A stretch of DNA of 62,632 nucleotides from Cohnella xylanilytica (GCF_014212175.1 NZ_JACJVR010000051.1:1-62632), one strand, 5' to 3'. Counted from the stretch's first letter, positions 39,230 to 49,819 are shown. The notes: generated from the sequence alone by a model not told the origin. Program-made: numbers and translations.

Positions 39230-41140
39230 ATGACCGCAGTCACCCCGCTTCTTGCTCCGGACATTCTGTATTTATTCAATCACGGCCGGCTTTTCCACGC
39301 GTATCGGACCTTGGGCGCGCATATGCATGTATCCGACGGCGTCGCCGGGGTGCGGTTCGCGGTGTGGGCTCCGAATGCTCGCGACGTCCGCGTCGCCGGG
39401 GACTTCAACGGGTGGGCCGGCGAAGGCTGCTCGCTGGCCCGGCTCGGCACGACCGGCGTGTGGGCCGGCTTCGTTCCCGGCGTCGGCGAAGGCGCCGCCT
39501 ACAAGTACGAGATCGTCGGCGCCGACGGCCGGACCCGGCTCAAGGCCGACCCGTACGCGTTCCGCTCGGAGCTGCGGCCGGGGACCGCCTCGATCGTCGC
39601 CCGGCTGGACCGCTACCGCTGGCAAGACGGGGAATGGGCCGAGAGGAAGCGGCGCCATCCGCCTTACGAGAGGCCGATGCTCGTCTACGAGGCGCACCTG
39701 GGCAGCTGGCGGCTGGACGCCCCCGAGCGGTTCCGGACGTACGCCCAATTGGCGGACGAATTGGTCGACTACGTCGCGTCGATGGGCTACACGCACATCG
39801 AGGTGCTCCCCCTGACCGAGCACCCGCTCGACCGGTCCTGGGGCTACCAGGCGACCGGCTACTTCTCGGCCACGAGCCGATACGGGCCGCCCGAAGGGCT
39901 GCAGGCGCTCGTCGACCGCTGCCACGCCCGCGGGATCGGCGTCATCCTCGACTGGGTGCCCGGCCACTTCTGCAAGGACGACCACGGCTTGCGCCTGTTC
40001 GACGGCACCCCGCTCTACGAGCCCGCGGACCCGCGGATCGCGGAGAAGCCGCTGTGGGGCACGCTCGCCTTCGACTTCGGCAAGGCCGAGGTCCAGAGCT
40101 TCCTCATCTCGGACGCGATATTCTGGCTGGACGTCTTCCATCTGGACGGCCTTCGCGTCGACGCCGTCGCCAGCATGATCGACCTTCATTTCGACAAGCC
40201 TCCTTCGATGCACGTTCTCAACCGGCACGGAGGAAGCGAGAATCTCGACGCTCTGGATTTTCTTCGCAAGCTTAACGAGACGGTCTTCCGCTACTTCCCC
40301 GACACCTTGATGATCGCGGAGGATTCGTCCGCCTGGCCCGGCGTCACATCTCCCACCTACCTCGGCGGCCTCGGCTTCAACTACAAATGGAACATGGGCT
40401 GGATGAACGACGCGCTCCGCTATATGGAGACCGATCCCTCCCAGCGCTCCGCCAAGCATTCCCTGTTGACCTTCTCATTGCTGTACGCCTTCTCCGAAAA
40501 TTACGTCTTGCCCCTGTCCCACGACGAAGTGGTCCACGGCAAACGTTCCTTGTTGAACAAGATGCCCGGATCGTACGAAGAGAAATTCGCCAACCTGCGT
40601 TTGTTTTACGGCTACTGGATGACGCACCCCGGCAAGAAGCTCCTGTTCATGGGAGGCGAGTTCGGCCAGTTCGACGAATGGAAGGACGCCGAAGGGCTGG
40701 ATTGGGTCCTGCTGCAATATCCGCTTCACGAGGCGATGCAGCGATACGTCCGGGATTTGAACGCCCTGTACGCGGCTGAAGACGCGCTCTGGGAGAGGGA
40801 TCACGCCCCCGACGGCTTCGAGTGGATCGACGCGGACAACGCGGCGCAATCGGTGCTCTCCTACGTGCGCAGAGCCCGCGATCCGAGGCGTCACCTCGTC
40901 GTCGTCTGCAACTTCTCCCGGCAATCGTATCCCGCCTTCCGGATCGGCGTGCCGACGGGCGCGGTCCACCGCGTCATCCTGAACAGCGACGCCCCCGGCT
41001 ACGGAGGAACCGGCTGCCGGGTTCCGAGACAGGCCAAGGCGGCGCGGAAGCCGCTGCACGGACAGCCGTTCAGCCTGGAGATCCCGCTTCCCGCGCTGTC
41101 CTTCCTGCTGCTGGAGCCCGAGCGGCTTGCGGTCGAGTAA
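39230..41140 (+). CDS. glgB: glycogen branching enzyme
   Basis: About 636 residues. CBM48 domain (GVRFAVWAPNARDVRVAGDFNGW), GH13 barrel with LPLTEHPLDRSWGYQATGYF, VILDWVPGHFCKD, GLRVDAVASMI (nucleophile Asp), LMIAEDSS (acid Glu), and LPLSHDEVVHGKRS (stabilising Asp), then a C-terminal beta domain. Makes alpha-1,6 branches in glycogen. ATG 39230 follows AAGGAGGTG by eight bases; the frame is open 16 codons earlier without support. First gene of the glycogen operon. Confidence 0.95.
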   Translation: MTAVTPLLAPDILYLFNHGRLFHAYRTLGAHMHVSDGVAGVRFAVWAPNARDVRVAGDFNGWAGEGCSLARLGTTGVWAGFVPGVGEGAAYKYEIVGADGRTRLKADPYAFRSELRPGTASIVARLDRYRWQDGEWAERKRRHPPYERPMLVYEAHLGSWRLDAPERFRTYAQLADELVDYVASMGYTHIEVLPLTEHPLDRSWGYQATGYFSATSRYGPPEGLQALVDRCHARGIGVILDWVPGHFCKDDHGLRLFDGTPLYEPADPRIAEKPLWGTLAFDFGKAEVQSFLISDAIFWLDVFHLDGLRVDAVASMIDLHFDKPPSMHVLNRHGGSENLDALDFLRKLNETVFRYFPDTLMIAEDSSAWPGVTSPTYLGGLGFNYKWNMGWMNDALRYMETDPSQRSAKHSLLTFSLLYAFSENYVLPLSHDEVVHGKRSLLNKMPGSYEEKFANLRLFYGYWMTHPGKKLLFMGGEFGQFDEWKDAEGLDWVLLQYPLHEAMQRYVRDLNALYAAEDALWERDHAPDGFEWIDADNAAQSVLSYVRRARDPRRHLVVVCNFSRQSYPAFRIGVPTGAVHRVILNSDAPGYGGTGCRVPRQAKAARKPLHGQPFSLEIPLPALSFLLLEPERLAVE

Positions 41141-41185
41141 GTCCCCAGGCAAGCACGGAATTACCGTAGAGAGAGGAGATAATCT

Positions 41186-42352
41186 ATGCGCCGCAACGAA
41201 TGCATCGCCATGCTGCTGGCGGGAGGGGAAGGCCGCCGGCTCGGCGTCTTGACCAAGGACCTGGCCAAACCGGCCGTTCATTTCGGAGGCAAGTACCGCA
41301 TTATCGATTTTACGCTCAGCAATTGCGTGAACTCGGGCATCGAGACGGTCGGCGTGCTGACGCAGTACCAGCCGCTCGTGCTGAATCAGTATCTCGGCAT
41401 CGGAAGCCCATGGGGGCTGGATCGCCGGGAAGGGGGGATGCACGTGCTGCCTCCCTACGTCAGGCAGAAGGGCGGCGTCTGGTACAAGGGGACGGCGAAT
41501 GCCATCTACCAGAACATGGGCTTCATCGAGAGGTACGATCCCGAGTACGTGCTGATCATATCCGGCGATCACATCTACAAGATGGATTACGGCAAGCTGC
41601 TGGATTCGCACAAAAGCAACCGGGCGGACGCCACCATCGCGGTCATTCCGGTGCCGTGGGCCGACGCGAGCCGCTTCGGCGTCTTGAGCGTCGACGAGGA
41701 AGGGCGCGTCGTCGAGTTCGCGGAGAAGCCGAAGCAGCCGAAGAGCAATCTCGCTTCGATGGGCGTGTACATGTTCTCCTGGCCGGTGCTGCGCGAAGCG
41801 CTGGTCCAGGATGAAGCCGACGGCCATTCGGCCAACGACTTCGGCAAGAACGTCATTCCGAAGCTGCTCCGCGAAGGGGCGAGGCTGTTCTCGCATCGCT
41901 TCGAGGGCTATTGGAAGGACGTCGGCACGATCGAGAGCCTGTGGGAAGCGAACATGGATCTGCTCGAGGAGGAGCCGGCGCTGAACCTGAACGACCGCGA
42001 GTGGCGCATCTTCTCGGTCAACCCGAACCGCCCCGCGCAATATTTGGCTCCCGGCGCGAGCGTGAAGGACTCGCTCGTCAACGAAGGGTGCGTCATCGAA
42101 GGAGACGTCAACCGATCGGTGCTGTTCCACGGAGTGAAGGCCGGAGCCGGGTCGCTGATCGAGGACTCGGTTATTATGCCGAACGCGGTCGTCGGGCCGG
42201 GCGCCCGCGTCATCCGCGCGATCGTCGGGGAGGGCGCCGTCGTCGGAGGGGGCTGCCGGGTCGGCAGCGTCGATTCGGCCGAGATCGCGGTCGTCGGCAG
42301 CGGAGACGTCGTGCAAGCCGAGAATCCGATACTGGAGGCGAAGCCGCTATGA
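41186..42352 (+). CDS. glgC: glucose-1-phosphate adenylyltransferase
   Basis: 388 residues. Nucleotidyltransferase start [59 protein letters not shown], and [16 protein letters not shown], then a left-handed beta-helix C-terminus. Makes ADP-glucose from glucose-1-phosphate and ATP. AGAGAGGAG precedes the ATG. Its stop overlaps glgD, which encodes the partner subunit. Confidence 0.96.
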   Translation: MRRNECIAMLLAGGEGRRLGVLTKDLAKPAVHFGGKYRIIDFTLSNCVNSGIETVGVLTQYQPLVLNQYLGIGSPWGLDRREGGMHVLPPYVRQKGGVWYKGTANAIYQNMGFIERYDPEYVLIISGDHIYKMDYGKLLDSHKSNRADATIAVIPVPWADASRFGVLSVDEEGRVVEFAEKPKQPKSNLASMGVYMFSWPVLREALVQDEADGHSANDFGKNVIPKLLREGARLFSHRFEGYWKDVGTIESLWEANMDLLEEEPALNLNDREWRIFSVNPNRPAQYLAPGASVKDSLVNEGCVIEGDVNRSVLFHGVKAGAGSLIEDSVIMPNAVVGPGARVIRAIVGEGAVVGGGCRVGSVDSAEIAVVGSGDVVQAENPILEAKPL

Positions 42353-43461
42353 AGCTGCCGATGATGGGCGTCATCAACCTGATCCACGAGACGGAGGAGA
42401 TGGGGTCCTTGACCGCCGGGAGGTGCCTCGCGACCGTGCCGTTCGGAGGGCGGTACCGGCTCGTCGACTTCGTGCTCTCCTCGATGGTCAACTCCGGCAT
42501 TCCGAAGGTGGCGATATTCGCTCACACCAAATATCGCTCCCTGATGGACCACCTCGGCTCGGGAAGCAACTGGGACCTGCACCGGAAGCAGAGCGGCCTG
42601 TTCGTGCTGCCTCCGGCGCTGGAGGACATGACGGACTTCGGCAAGGGGGATCTGTACCAGTTCTACCGCCACCGGGACTACTTCGCGCGCAGCCCGCTCG
42701 AGTACGTGGTCGTCGCTCGCAGCCACATGGTGTGCAACCTCGACTTCTCCCGCGTGCTCGAGGAGCATCGGGAGCGCGGGTCCGACATTACGGTCGTCTG
42801 CAAGCCATGGCCGCAAGCCCGGACGGGGCTGACCCGCAAGGTGAAGACGGACGCGAACGGGCGGATCGTGGAGATGCAGGACCACTTCGGGCGCCTGGCC
42901 AGCGATCTCGTCTCGATGGAGATGTACGTGATGCGCAAGGAACTGCTGATCGACCTCGTCGAGACGTCGCTCGCGCAAGGCAGGGACCACCTGGTCCGGC
43001 ATGCGATCCTCCCGCGGCTCGGCGAGCTGAACGTCGGCGCGTACCTGCACGAAGGCTTCCTTGGAGTGGTCAACACGGTGCCGTCGTATTACCGCCACAG
43101 CATGGAGCTGCTCGATCAGGAGGTATGGAACGGGCTGTTCTTCCGTCCGGGGCCGATCTTCACGAAGGTGAAGGACGAACCGCCGACCCGGTACCGAGGC
43201 GGCTCGGTCGTGAAGCACTCTCTCGTCGCCAACGGCTGCGAGATCGAGGGCGAGGTTCACGACAGCATCCTGTTCCGCGGGGTGAAGGTGCGCAAGGGGG
43301 CCGTCGTGCGCAACAGCATCGTCATGCAGAACGGGATCATCGGCGAGGGCGGCTCGCTCGAGAACTGCATTCTCGACAAGGAGGTCGAGATTCGCCAGTT
43401 GCAGACGCTGCGCGGCTCGTCCGACCAGCCGTATCTCGCCTTCAAGCGGAATGTCATTTAA
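42349..43461 (+). CDS. glgD: GlgD, regulatory homologue of GlgC
   Basis: 370 residues. Same fold as GlgC ([20 protein letters not shown]) but the catalytic nucleotide loop is missing: the N-terminus reads [18 protein letters not shown] instead of LLAGGEG. This is the known pattern of Bacillus/Paenibacillus GlgD, which forms a heteromer with GlgC and stimulates it. ATG 42349 overlaps the glgC stop. Confidence 0.93.
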   Translation: MKLPMMGVINLIHETEEMGSLTAGRCLATVPFGGRYRLVDFVLSSMVNSGIPKVAIFAHTKYRSLMDHLGSGSNWDLHRKQSGLFVLPPALEDMTDFGKGDLYQFYRHRDYFARSPLEYVVVARSHMVCNLDFSRVLEEHRERGSDITVVCKPWPQARTGLTRKVKTDANGRIVEMQDHFGRLASDLVSMEMYVMRKELLIDLVETSLAQGRDHLVRHAILPRLGELNVGAYLHEGFLGVVNTVPSYYRHSMELLDQEVWNGLFFRPGPIFTKVKDEPPTRYRGGSVVKHSLVANGCEIEGEVHDSILFRGVKVRKGAVVRNSIVMQNGIIGEGGSLENCILDKEVEIRQLQTLRGSSDQPYLAFKRNVI

Positions 43462-43479
43462 CGGAGCGGAGCGACGTTT

Positions 43480-43550
43480 CATACTGCAATTCATACTGCA
43501 ATTCATACTGCAATTCATACTGCCGATTCATACTGCTTTTTCATACGGCC
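43480..43550 (+). repeat. 12-bp tandem repeat in the glgD-glgA spacer
   Basis: Three perfect copies of CATACTGCAATT (43480-43515) followed by two 13-base variants and a decayed copy. It lies 18 bp after the glgD stop and about 75 bp before the glgA ribosome site. Copy number may vary by slippage. Confidence 0.88.
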
Positions 43551-43626
43551 GCTTCACCTGCCATTTTATATGGCCGATTGATACCGTCGTTTCGAGAAGT
43601 CCATTCAATTGCTTGGGAGGGATTCG

Positions 43627-45063
43627 ATGAAGGTCTGGTTCGCGGCGTCCGAGGCGGTGCCCCTCGTCAAGTCCGGAGGGCTGGCGGACGTCGTCGGCTC
43701 GCTGCCGAAGGCGCTGGCGGAACGGGGGGTGGACGTGACCGTCGTGCTGCCCAAGTACGGGGCGATTCCCCGCGAGATCACGGAAGGAGCGGTCCCGAAG
43801 GACGTCTTCGACGTCCGTCTCGGCTGGCGTGCGCAGTACTGCGGGCTTCAGGAGACGATGGTAGACGGGGTGAAGTTCCTGCTCGTCGACAACGAATATT
43901 TTTTCAAAAGAGGGTACTTGTACGGCTACGGGGACGAAGAGGCGGAACGCTACGCCTTCTTCTGCTTCGCCGTTCTCGAGGCTCTCGTCCGCCTCGGGAA
44001 GGACGAGCTGCCCGACATCGTTCACTGCCACGACTGGCAGACGGGGCTTATACCGCTGCTGCTGCGGACGCGGTATTCGCATTATCCCGCGCTGCGCGGC
44101 GTCCGTACCGTGTTCACCGTTCATAATCTTCAGTACCAAGGCGTCTTCTCGCGCGAGCTGCTGAAGGATCTGCTGTCCGCGGGAGACGAGCTGTTCACGG
44201 AGGACGGCATGGAGTTTTACGGCGCGGGCTCGTGCATGAAGGCGGGCTTGCGGTACGCGGACAAGCTGACGACGGTCAGCCCGACCTATGCCCGCGAGAT
44301 CCAGACTTGGGAGTACGGCGAGAAGCTGGACGGCGTGCTCCGCCAGCGGGCGGGCGATCTTAGGGGGATCCTGAACGGCATCGACACGGCGAGCTACGAT
44401 CCGATGACCGATCCCCATCTGGAGGTGCGCTACCGCCATTCGCTCGCGAAGAAGAGGCGCAACAAGCTTGCGCTGCAGAGGGAATTCGGGCTGCCGGAGG
44501 GCGAGAGCATCCCGATGCTCGGCGTCGTCTCCCGGCTCGTCTCCCAGAAGGGGTTCGACCTGATCGGGGAGGCGCTGCCCCAGCTGATGGCCGAGCCGGT
44601 TCAACTGGTCGTGCTAGGCTCGGGGGATCCGCACTTCGAAGGCATGCTGCGGGACGCGGCTTCCCGGTATCCGGGCAAGCTGTTCGCCTGGTTCGGCTTC
44701 AACGAAGGGCTGGCCAGGCGCATCTACGCCGCGTCGGACATGTTCCTCATGCCGTCGCGCTTCGAGCCTTGCGGGCTGAGTCAGCTCATCTCCCTGCGCT
44801 ACCGCACGGTGCCCATCGTTCGGGAGACCGGAGGGCTGCGGGACACGGTCGAACCCTACAACGAATACACGGGGGAGGGCAACGGCTTCAGCTTCGGGCC
44901 CGCTTCGTCGCACGATCTCATGTACACCGTCCGGAGGGCGCTGGCCTTCTACCGGGACGAAGAAGCCTGGGCGCGCATCGTCGCCAACGGAGCCAAGAAG
45001 GAATACGGATGGGATGAGTCGGCCCTCGAATACGAACGGCTGTACCGCGAGCTCGCCATATAA
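43627..45063 (+). CDS. glgA: glycogen synthase (ADP-glucose)
   Basis: 478 residues, GT5. ADP-glucose loop in VPLVKSGGLADVVGSLPKAL (KxGGL), HCHDWQTGLIPLLL, FTVHNLQYQGVF, GILNGIDTASYDP, VSRLVSQKGFDLI and the C-terminal PSRFEPCGLSQLISLRYRTVPIVRETGGL. Adds glucose to the alpha-1,4 chain. GGGAGGGATTCG precedes ATG 43627. The 165-bp spacer from glgD carries 12-bp repeats. Confidence 0.96.
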   Translation: MKVWFAASEAVPLVKSGGLADVVGSLPKALAERGVDVTVVLPKYGAIPREITEGAVPKDVFDVRLGWRAQYCGLQETMVDGVKFLLVDNEYFFKRGYLYGYGDEEAERYAFFCFAVLEALVRLGKDELPDIVHCHDWQTGLIPLLLRTRYSHYPALRGVRTVFTVHNLQYQGVFSRELLKDLLSAGDELFTEDGMEFYGAGSCMKAGLRYADKLTTVSPTYAREIQTWEYGEKLDGVLRQRAGDLRGILNGIDTASYDPMTDPHLEVRYRHSLAKKRRNKLALQREFGLPEGESIPMLGVVSRLVSQKGFDLIGEALPQLMAEPVQLVVLGSGDPHFEGMLRDAASRYPGKLFAWFGFNEGLARRIYAASDMFLMPSRFEPCGLSQLISLRYRTVPIVRETGGLRDTVEPYNEYTGEGNGFSFGPASSHDLMYTVRRALAFYRDEEAWARIVANGAKKEYGWDESALEYERLYRELAI

Positions 45064-45080
45064 GGAAGGGGAAGGTCATA

Positions 45081-47087
45081 ATGGCACGTCACCTCGTCAT
45101 CGGCAACGGCAAAATGTTGATGAATCTGGACCAACACTGCTTCTTGAGGGATCTCTATTTCCCTTATGTCGGACAACTGAACCATATCGGAGGTCAGATT
45201 TGCCGTTTCGGGGTCTGGTGCGGAGGCAAGTTCGTCTGGCTCGACGATCCGGGCTGGACGATCGAGCTCGGCTACATCGACAATTCGCTCGTCACGAACG
45301 TGATCGCCCGCCACGACGAGCTCGGCCTCGAGCTGCACATCAACGACGGCATCCACCAGCGGGAGACGATCTACATCAAGCGGGTCGTCGTTCGCAACTT
45401 GACGGGGGAGACCCGGGAGGTGCGGGTGTTTTTCCACCAGGACCTGATGATCGACGGGAACGAGGTCGGCGATACCGCCGCGTTCTATCCGGGCAACCGG
45501 ACCGTGTTCCATTACAAGCGGTCCTCCTACTTCATGTTTAACGGTCGATCCCAAGGAGGAGGGATCTACCAGTTCTCCACCGGGATCAAAAGATTCCACT
45601 CCGCCGAGGGCACCTGGAGAGACGCCGAGGACGGGGAGCTCATGGGCAACGCGATCGCCCAAGGGTCGGTCGACAGCACGATCAGCTTCCGCGCGGACGT
45701 TCCGGCCGGAAGCGACAGCACGTTCTATTACTGGATGTCGGTCGGCACCGACCTGGAGGAAGTGAAGCGGCTCGACCAGTATGTGCAGGAGAGCCATCCG
45801 GAGAAGCTGCTCAGCCGGATCGTCATCTATTGGAACAATTGGCTGTCCAAGGTCGGCTCCGACTTCGGCGATTTGCCGCCGGACGTCGTCCGGCTGTTCA
45901 AGCACAGCCTGCTCATCGTGCGGACGCAGATCGACGAGCGGGGCGCGATTCTGGCGGCGAACGATACCGACATCCTGCAATACAACCGCGACCATTACAG
46001 CTACATGTGGCCGCGGGACGGGGCGCTCATCGCGGACGCGATGTCGCTGGCCGGCTACCATGGGACGATCGCCCCGTTCTTCGACTTCTGCAACCGGGCG
46101 CTCTCGCCGGAAGGGTACCTGTACCACAAGTACAACCCGGACGGGACGGTCGGCTCGAGCTGGCACCCCTATGTCGTCCAGGGAAGCCCGCGCCTGCCGA
46201 TTCAGGAGGACGAGACGGCTCTCGTGCTGTTCGCGCTCTGGAAGGATTACGAGCGGCAAGGAGAGATCGAGCTGTCGCAGGCCCTTTACCCGACGCTCGT
46301 CCGCAAAGCGGCGTCGTTCCTGTGCGACTTCGTGGAGCCGTCGCTGGGGCTGCCCTTGCCGAGCTACGACCTGTGGGAGGAACGCTACGGCATCTGGACG
46401 TATACGACGGCTTCCGTATACGGCGGGTTGATGGCGGCGGCTTACTTCGCCGACCTGTTCGGGGATTACGAGCGGAGCGACCGCTATCGCAACGTGGCCG
46501 AGCGGATGAAGATGGGGATGATCAACCATCTGTGGGACGAAGAGGCGGGCCGGTTCGCCCGCGGGCTCGTGCAGCGGGACGGCGTCTGGACGAAGGACAT
46601 GACGCTGGAGAGCAGCCTGTTCGGCTTGTTCGAGTTCGGCGTGCTTCCCGCCGACGACGAGCGAGTGACGCGCACGATGAACGCGATCGCCCAAGGCCTC
46701 GCCGTGCAGACGGAAGTGGGCGGCATCGCCCGCTACACGAACGATTATTATTTCCAGCAGAGCGCGGACGTCGACCGGGTGCCGGGCAACCCGTGGATCA
46801 TCTGCACGCTCTGGGTGGCGAACTTCCAGATCGAGACGGCGAAGAGGCTGGAGGATCTGGAAGCTCCGCGGCTCGCGCTCGAGAAGGTAACGCGGCATAC
46901 GCTTCAAGGCGGCAACCTGCCGGAGCAGCTCCATCCGCTCGACGGAACCCCGTTGTCCGTCGCGCCGCTCACTTGGTCGCACGCCACGTACGTCAGCAGC
47001 GTGTGCAAGTATGTTCGCAAGCGGGAGCAGTTGGCGTCGGGAGCCGTATCTCTGCTAGAATGGGAGAAGAATAGCGCTTCCATATGA
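45081..47087 (+). CDS. GH15 glucoamylase-like enzyme
   Basis: 668 residues, cytosolic GH15 of the bacterial type: N-terminal beta-sandwich (GNGKMLMNLDQHCFLRDLYFPYVGQLNH, YIDNSLVTNVIARHDELG) and (alpha/alpha)6 barrel with DHYSYMWPRDGALIADAM, IQEDETALVLFALWKDYE, LWEERYGIWTYTTASVYGGL (acid Glu region) and TWSHATYVSSV. Likely releases glucose from alpha-glucans. It follows glgA by 17 bases with GGGGAAGG as ribosome site, so synthesis and breakdown genes share one operon. Trehalase-type activity is an alternative. Confidence 0.9.
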   Translation: MARHLVIGNGKMLMNLDQHCFLRDLYFPYVGQLNHIGGQICRFGVWCGGKFVWLDDPGWTIELGYIDNSLVTNVIARHDELGLELHINDGIHQRETIYIKRVVVRNLTGETREVRVFFHQDLMIDGNEVGDTAAFYPGNRTVFHYKRSSYFMFNGRSQGGGIYQFSTGIKRFHSAEGTWRDAEDGELMGNAIAQGSVDSTISFRADVPAGSDSTFYYWMSVGTDLEEVKRLDQYVQESHPEKLLSRIVIYWNNWLSKVGSDFGDLPPDVVRLFKHSLLIVRTQIDERGAILAANDTDILQYNRDHYSYMWPRDGALIADAMSLAGYHGTIAPFFDFCNRALSPEGYLYHKYNPDGTVGSSWHPYVVQGSPRLPIQEDETALVLFALWKDYERQGEIELSQALYPTLVRKAASFLCDFVEPSLGLPLPSYDLWEERYGIWTYTTASVYGGLMAAAYFADLFGDYERSDRYRNVAERMKMGMINHLWDEEAGRFARGLVQRDGVWTKDMTLESSLFGLFEFGVLPADDERVTRTMNAIAQGLAVQTEVGGIARYTNDYYFQQSADVDRVPGNPWIICTLWVANFQIETAKRLEDLEAPRLALEKVTRHTLQGGNLPEQLHPLDGTPLSVAPLTWSHATYVSSVCKYVRKREQLASGAVSLLEWEKNSASI

Positions 47088-47109
47088 TTGCAGAGGAGAC
47101 GAAGACGAC

Positions 47110-48093
47110 ATGAAGTATCGGCCGCTGGGAAGAACGGGATTGCAAGTGAGCGAGATCAGCTTCGGCACGTGGGCGATCGGCGGGTCGTGGGGACAGACCG
47201 ACGAAGCCGAATCTCTTCGCGCTTTGGATAAGGCGATCGACGAAGGCGTCAACTTCTTCGATACGGCCGACGTATACGGCGACGGTCGCAGCGAGAGGCT
47301 GCTGGCGAAGGCGACGAAGGGCAAGGAAGACCGGATCCACATCGCCACGAAGTTTTGCCGGGCCGGCGATATCCATGACCCCGCGACCTATTCGGAACGC
47401 CAAGTGAGAGAGTGGTGCGAAGCGAGCCTGAAGCGGCTCGAGCGCGAGACGATCGATCTGTATCAGATTCATTGCCCGCCGCTGGCCATTCTGAAGGAAG
47501 GCTCGATCTTCGGCGTGCTCGACAAGCTGCAGGCGGAAGGCAAGATCCGCGCCTACGGAGTCAGCGTCGAGACGGTGGAGGAAGGCTTGTTCTGTCTCGA
47601 GCAGCCGGGCGTGCAGGCGCTGCAGATCATCTTTAATCTTTTCCGGCAGAAAATGATCGACGAGCTGTTCCCGAGAGCCCGGGAACGCGAGGCGGGGCTG
47701 CTCGTTCGGCTCCCGCTGGCGAGCGGCTTGCTAACCGGCAAGTTCACTGAAGGCTCCACCTTCGAGGCTGGCGACCACCGCAGCTTCAATCGCAACGGCG
47801 AGCAATTCAACGTCGGCGAGACGTTCGCCGGACTGCCGTTCGAGAAGGGCGTCGCCTTGGCGAGAGGGCTGGCGTGGATTGCCGAAGGCCGAGAGAGCCT
47901 GACGCGCGCGTCGCTGCGCTGGATTCTCGACTTCCCGGAGATCTCTTGCGTCATCCCCGGCTTCAAGAACGTCCGGCAAGTCGAAGACAACTTGGCGGCC
48001 CGTAACGTTCCTTCATTCACGAATGAGGAGAAGGACCGGATTCGCGCGTTTTACGAGGAAGAGGTACGGGAGCATATCCGCGGCGCCTACTGA
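47110..48093 (+). CDS. aldo/keto reductase
   Basis: 327 residues. MKYRPLGRTGLQVSEISFGTWAIGGSWG, NFFDTADVYGDGRSERLL (Asp, Tyr), IATKFCR (Lys), YQIHCPP (His): complete tetrad of the YccK/AKR11-13-type group. RWILDFPEISCVIPGFKNVRQVEDN is the cofactor-binding end. Substrate unknown. It starts 22 bases after the GH15 gene and is followed by a terminator, so it is the last gene of the glycogen operon. Confidence 0.9.
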   Translation: MKYRPLGRTGLQVSEISFGTWAIGGSWGQTDEAESLRALDKAIDEGVNFFDTADVYGDGRSERLLAKATKGKEDRIHIATKFCRAGDIHDPATYSERQVREWCEASLKRLERETIDLYQIHCPPLAILKEGSIFGVLDKLQAEGKIRAYGVSVETVEEGLFCLEQPGVQALQIIFNLFRQKMIDELFPRAREREAGLLVRLPLASGLLTGKFTEGSTFEAGDHRSFNRNGEQFNVGETFAGLPFEKGVALARGLAWIAEGRESLTRASLRWILDFPEISCVIPGFKNVRQVEDNLAARNVPSFTNEEKDRIRAFYEEEVREHIRGAY

Positions 48094-48126
48094 GGAGCAT
48101 AAGGCGCGATCGAGCGGGGGCGAGAG

Positions 48127-48156
48127 GGCGAAGAGCTTCTTCGCCTTCTTTTTTTT
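48127..48156 (+). terminator. terminator of the glycogen operon
   Basis: GGCGAAGA (48127-48134) pairs with TCTTCGCC (48138-48145), followed by TTC and a run of T to 48156. Confidence 0.85.
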
Positions 48157-48325
48157 CGCCGATTACGCAACTTTTCTCTTTGTAATCCTGTATTTACAGA
48201 AGAGAAATCGCTCCGAGCCATTCAAAGCTGCGACCCTTCCCCTCTCGATCGCGGGTCGGCGACGTTGGCTCGATCCAACCATGCATTTTTCCGCGATGAG
48301 GCGGTGAAATAAAGGAGGCACTCTA

Positions 48326-49048
48326 TTGGAACGTCGCAATCCGGCTCCGGCCGTGCCGTCGCTGTTCGTACCCGTCTTTTTCGTGTTATGCGGCATGTCC
48401 GTTCTGTGCGTAATACTGCTCGCGGTGCGGGCTTACCGGTTGGATTTCGTAAGCTACGGATTTCTGCTCTGGAACTTGTTCTTGGCTTGGTTGCCCTTGA
48501 TCGTGTCGATGGCGGCATCCGGATTGTCGAAGGTGCTTCGGGGAGCGGGTCTGGCGGTCTCGCTCGTCATCCTCGGGGTCGCCTGGTTGCTTTTGTACCC
48601 GAATGCGCCATATTTGACGACGGACTTTATTCATCTTATCGTCGACTCCCCATATGATTGGGTAGGGGCTCAAGATTCTCTCGTCCTCTGGTACGACTTG
48701 ATTATCTTTTTCTTGTTTTCGTGGTGCGGGCTTCTGCTCGGTTACATCTCTATGTTTCACTTTCACTCGATCGTTCGGCATTACGCTGGCGAAGCTTTCG
48801 GCTGGCTGTTCATCGTCGTCGTCTCGTTTCTGGGCGGCTTCGGCGTCTATTTAGGCCGGGTCATTCGGCTTAACAGTTGGGATGCGCTGTTCAGCCCGTT
48901 CCGGTTAATCGACGGAGTGTTGGAAGGCTTGGGCCGCCACGGCGCCATCTTTACGGCCTTGTTCGGCATGCTGATTCTGATCGTTTACTTGTCATTGAAC
49001 AGCCTGCGGCTGATTCGTCACGGAAGTCCGGCGCGGCAGGAAAGTTAG
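48326..49048 (+). CDS. DUF1361 membrane protein
   Basis: 240 residues with about seven hydrophobic segments. YGFLLWNLFLAWLPL and WLLLYPNAPYLTTDFIHL are the DUF1361 hallmarks. Function unknown. Starts with TTG; AAAGGAGG is eight bases upstream. Stands alone between the glycogen operon terminator and the zinc-ribbon gene. Confidence 0.88.
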   Translation: MERRNPAPAVPSLFVPVFFVLCGMSVLCVILLAVRAYRLDFVSYGFLLWNLFLAWLPLIVSMAASGLSKVLRGAGLAVSLVILGVAWLLLYPNAPYLTTDFIHLIVDSPYDWVGAQDSLVLWYDLIIFFLFSWCGLLLGYISMFHFHSIVRHYAGEAFGWLFIVVVSFLGGFGVYLGRVIRLNSWDALFSPFRLIDGVLEGLGRHGAIFTALFGMLILIVYLSLNSLRLIRHGSPARQES

Positions 49049-49155
49049 AGCTTTATGTAGCCTTGTTATCGGAAGAAATTTGAATATAAGACCTTCGGAA
49101 CCGTGACGAATGAATCGACGTATGGGATAATAGAACGTGAATGGAGGCGGAGCAC

Positions 49156-49692
49156 ATGAGTTTTCTGAAGAAGCTAACGGAGACCGTGAGCAAGGGGGTT
49201 TCGACGGCTACGGAGAAGGCGCAGCAGACAGTGGAGATTACGAAGCTCCACACGCAGATCTCCGGCAAGCGCAAAGAGATCGACAAGCGATTCGCGCATA
49301 TCGGCGAAGCCGTTTTTGAAGCATACTTGAAGAAGGATTTGTCGCTGGCGGAAGGGATGGTTATCCCCGAATGCGAAGCGATCGCCGGCATCCGGAAGGA
49401 GATCGCGGGATTGGAAGAGCGCATTCGCGAGCTGCGCAACGAGAAGGATTGCGAATGCGGGCAGACGGTCCCCTACGACACGAAGTTCTGCCCTTCCTGC
49501 GGCAACAAGTTCCCCGAACCGGTTCCCGTCCCGGTCGAGGTTCTTCCGGATCCCGAAGAAGAGAAGGCTTCCGAAGAAGCCGAATCCGTCGTGGTCGACG
49601 TGGAAGTCAACCATGTCTGCGAAGGGTGCGGATCCGCGCTGCAGCCGGAATCTCGCTTTTGCCCGGATTGCGGCCGCCCGGTTCATTCCTGA
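49156..49692 (+). CDS. double zinc-ribbon protein
   Basis: About 178 residues. An N-terminal helical coiled-coil-like part (about 1-95) is followed by two zinc ribbons: CECGQ with CPSCGN, and CEGCGS with CPDCGR, separated by an acidic/Pro-Val linker (PEPVPVPVEVLPDPEEE). Function unknown. ATG 49156 is chosen because GGAGGCGGAG lies just upstream; ATG 49141 is less likely. GATAAT near 49124 may be its -10 box. Confidence 0.85.
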   Translation: MSFLKKLTETVSKGVSTATEKAQQTVEITKLHTQISGKRKEIDKRFAHIGEAVFEAYLKKDLSLAEGMVIPECEAIAGIRKEIAGLEERIRELRNEKDCECGQTVPYDTKFCPSCGNKFPEPVPVPVEVLPDPEEEKASEEAESVVVDVEVNHVCEGCGSALQPESRFCPDCGRPVHS

Positions 49693-49797
49693 TCGGTATT
49701 ACGACACGCATAACGCCGCCCTGGTTTGCCCGGGGTGACGTTATTTACCATTTTTTAGCACCACGGCTGGCGGGCTATATCGCTTTCCCCTCTCGCG

Positions 49798-49819
49798 TGC
49801 CATTATCCCCTTGACTCAG
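49798..49819 (+). repeat. array 3, left half, copy 1 of the 22-base motif
   Basis: TGCCATTATCCC, CTTGAC, TCAG. Same orientation as the left halves of arrays 1 and 2. Confidence 0.85.
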
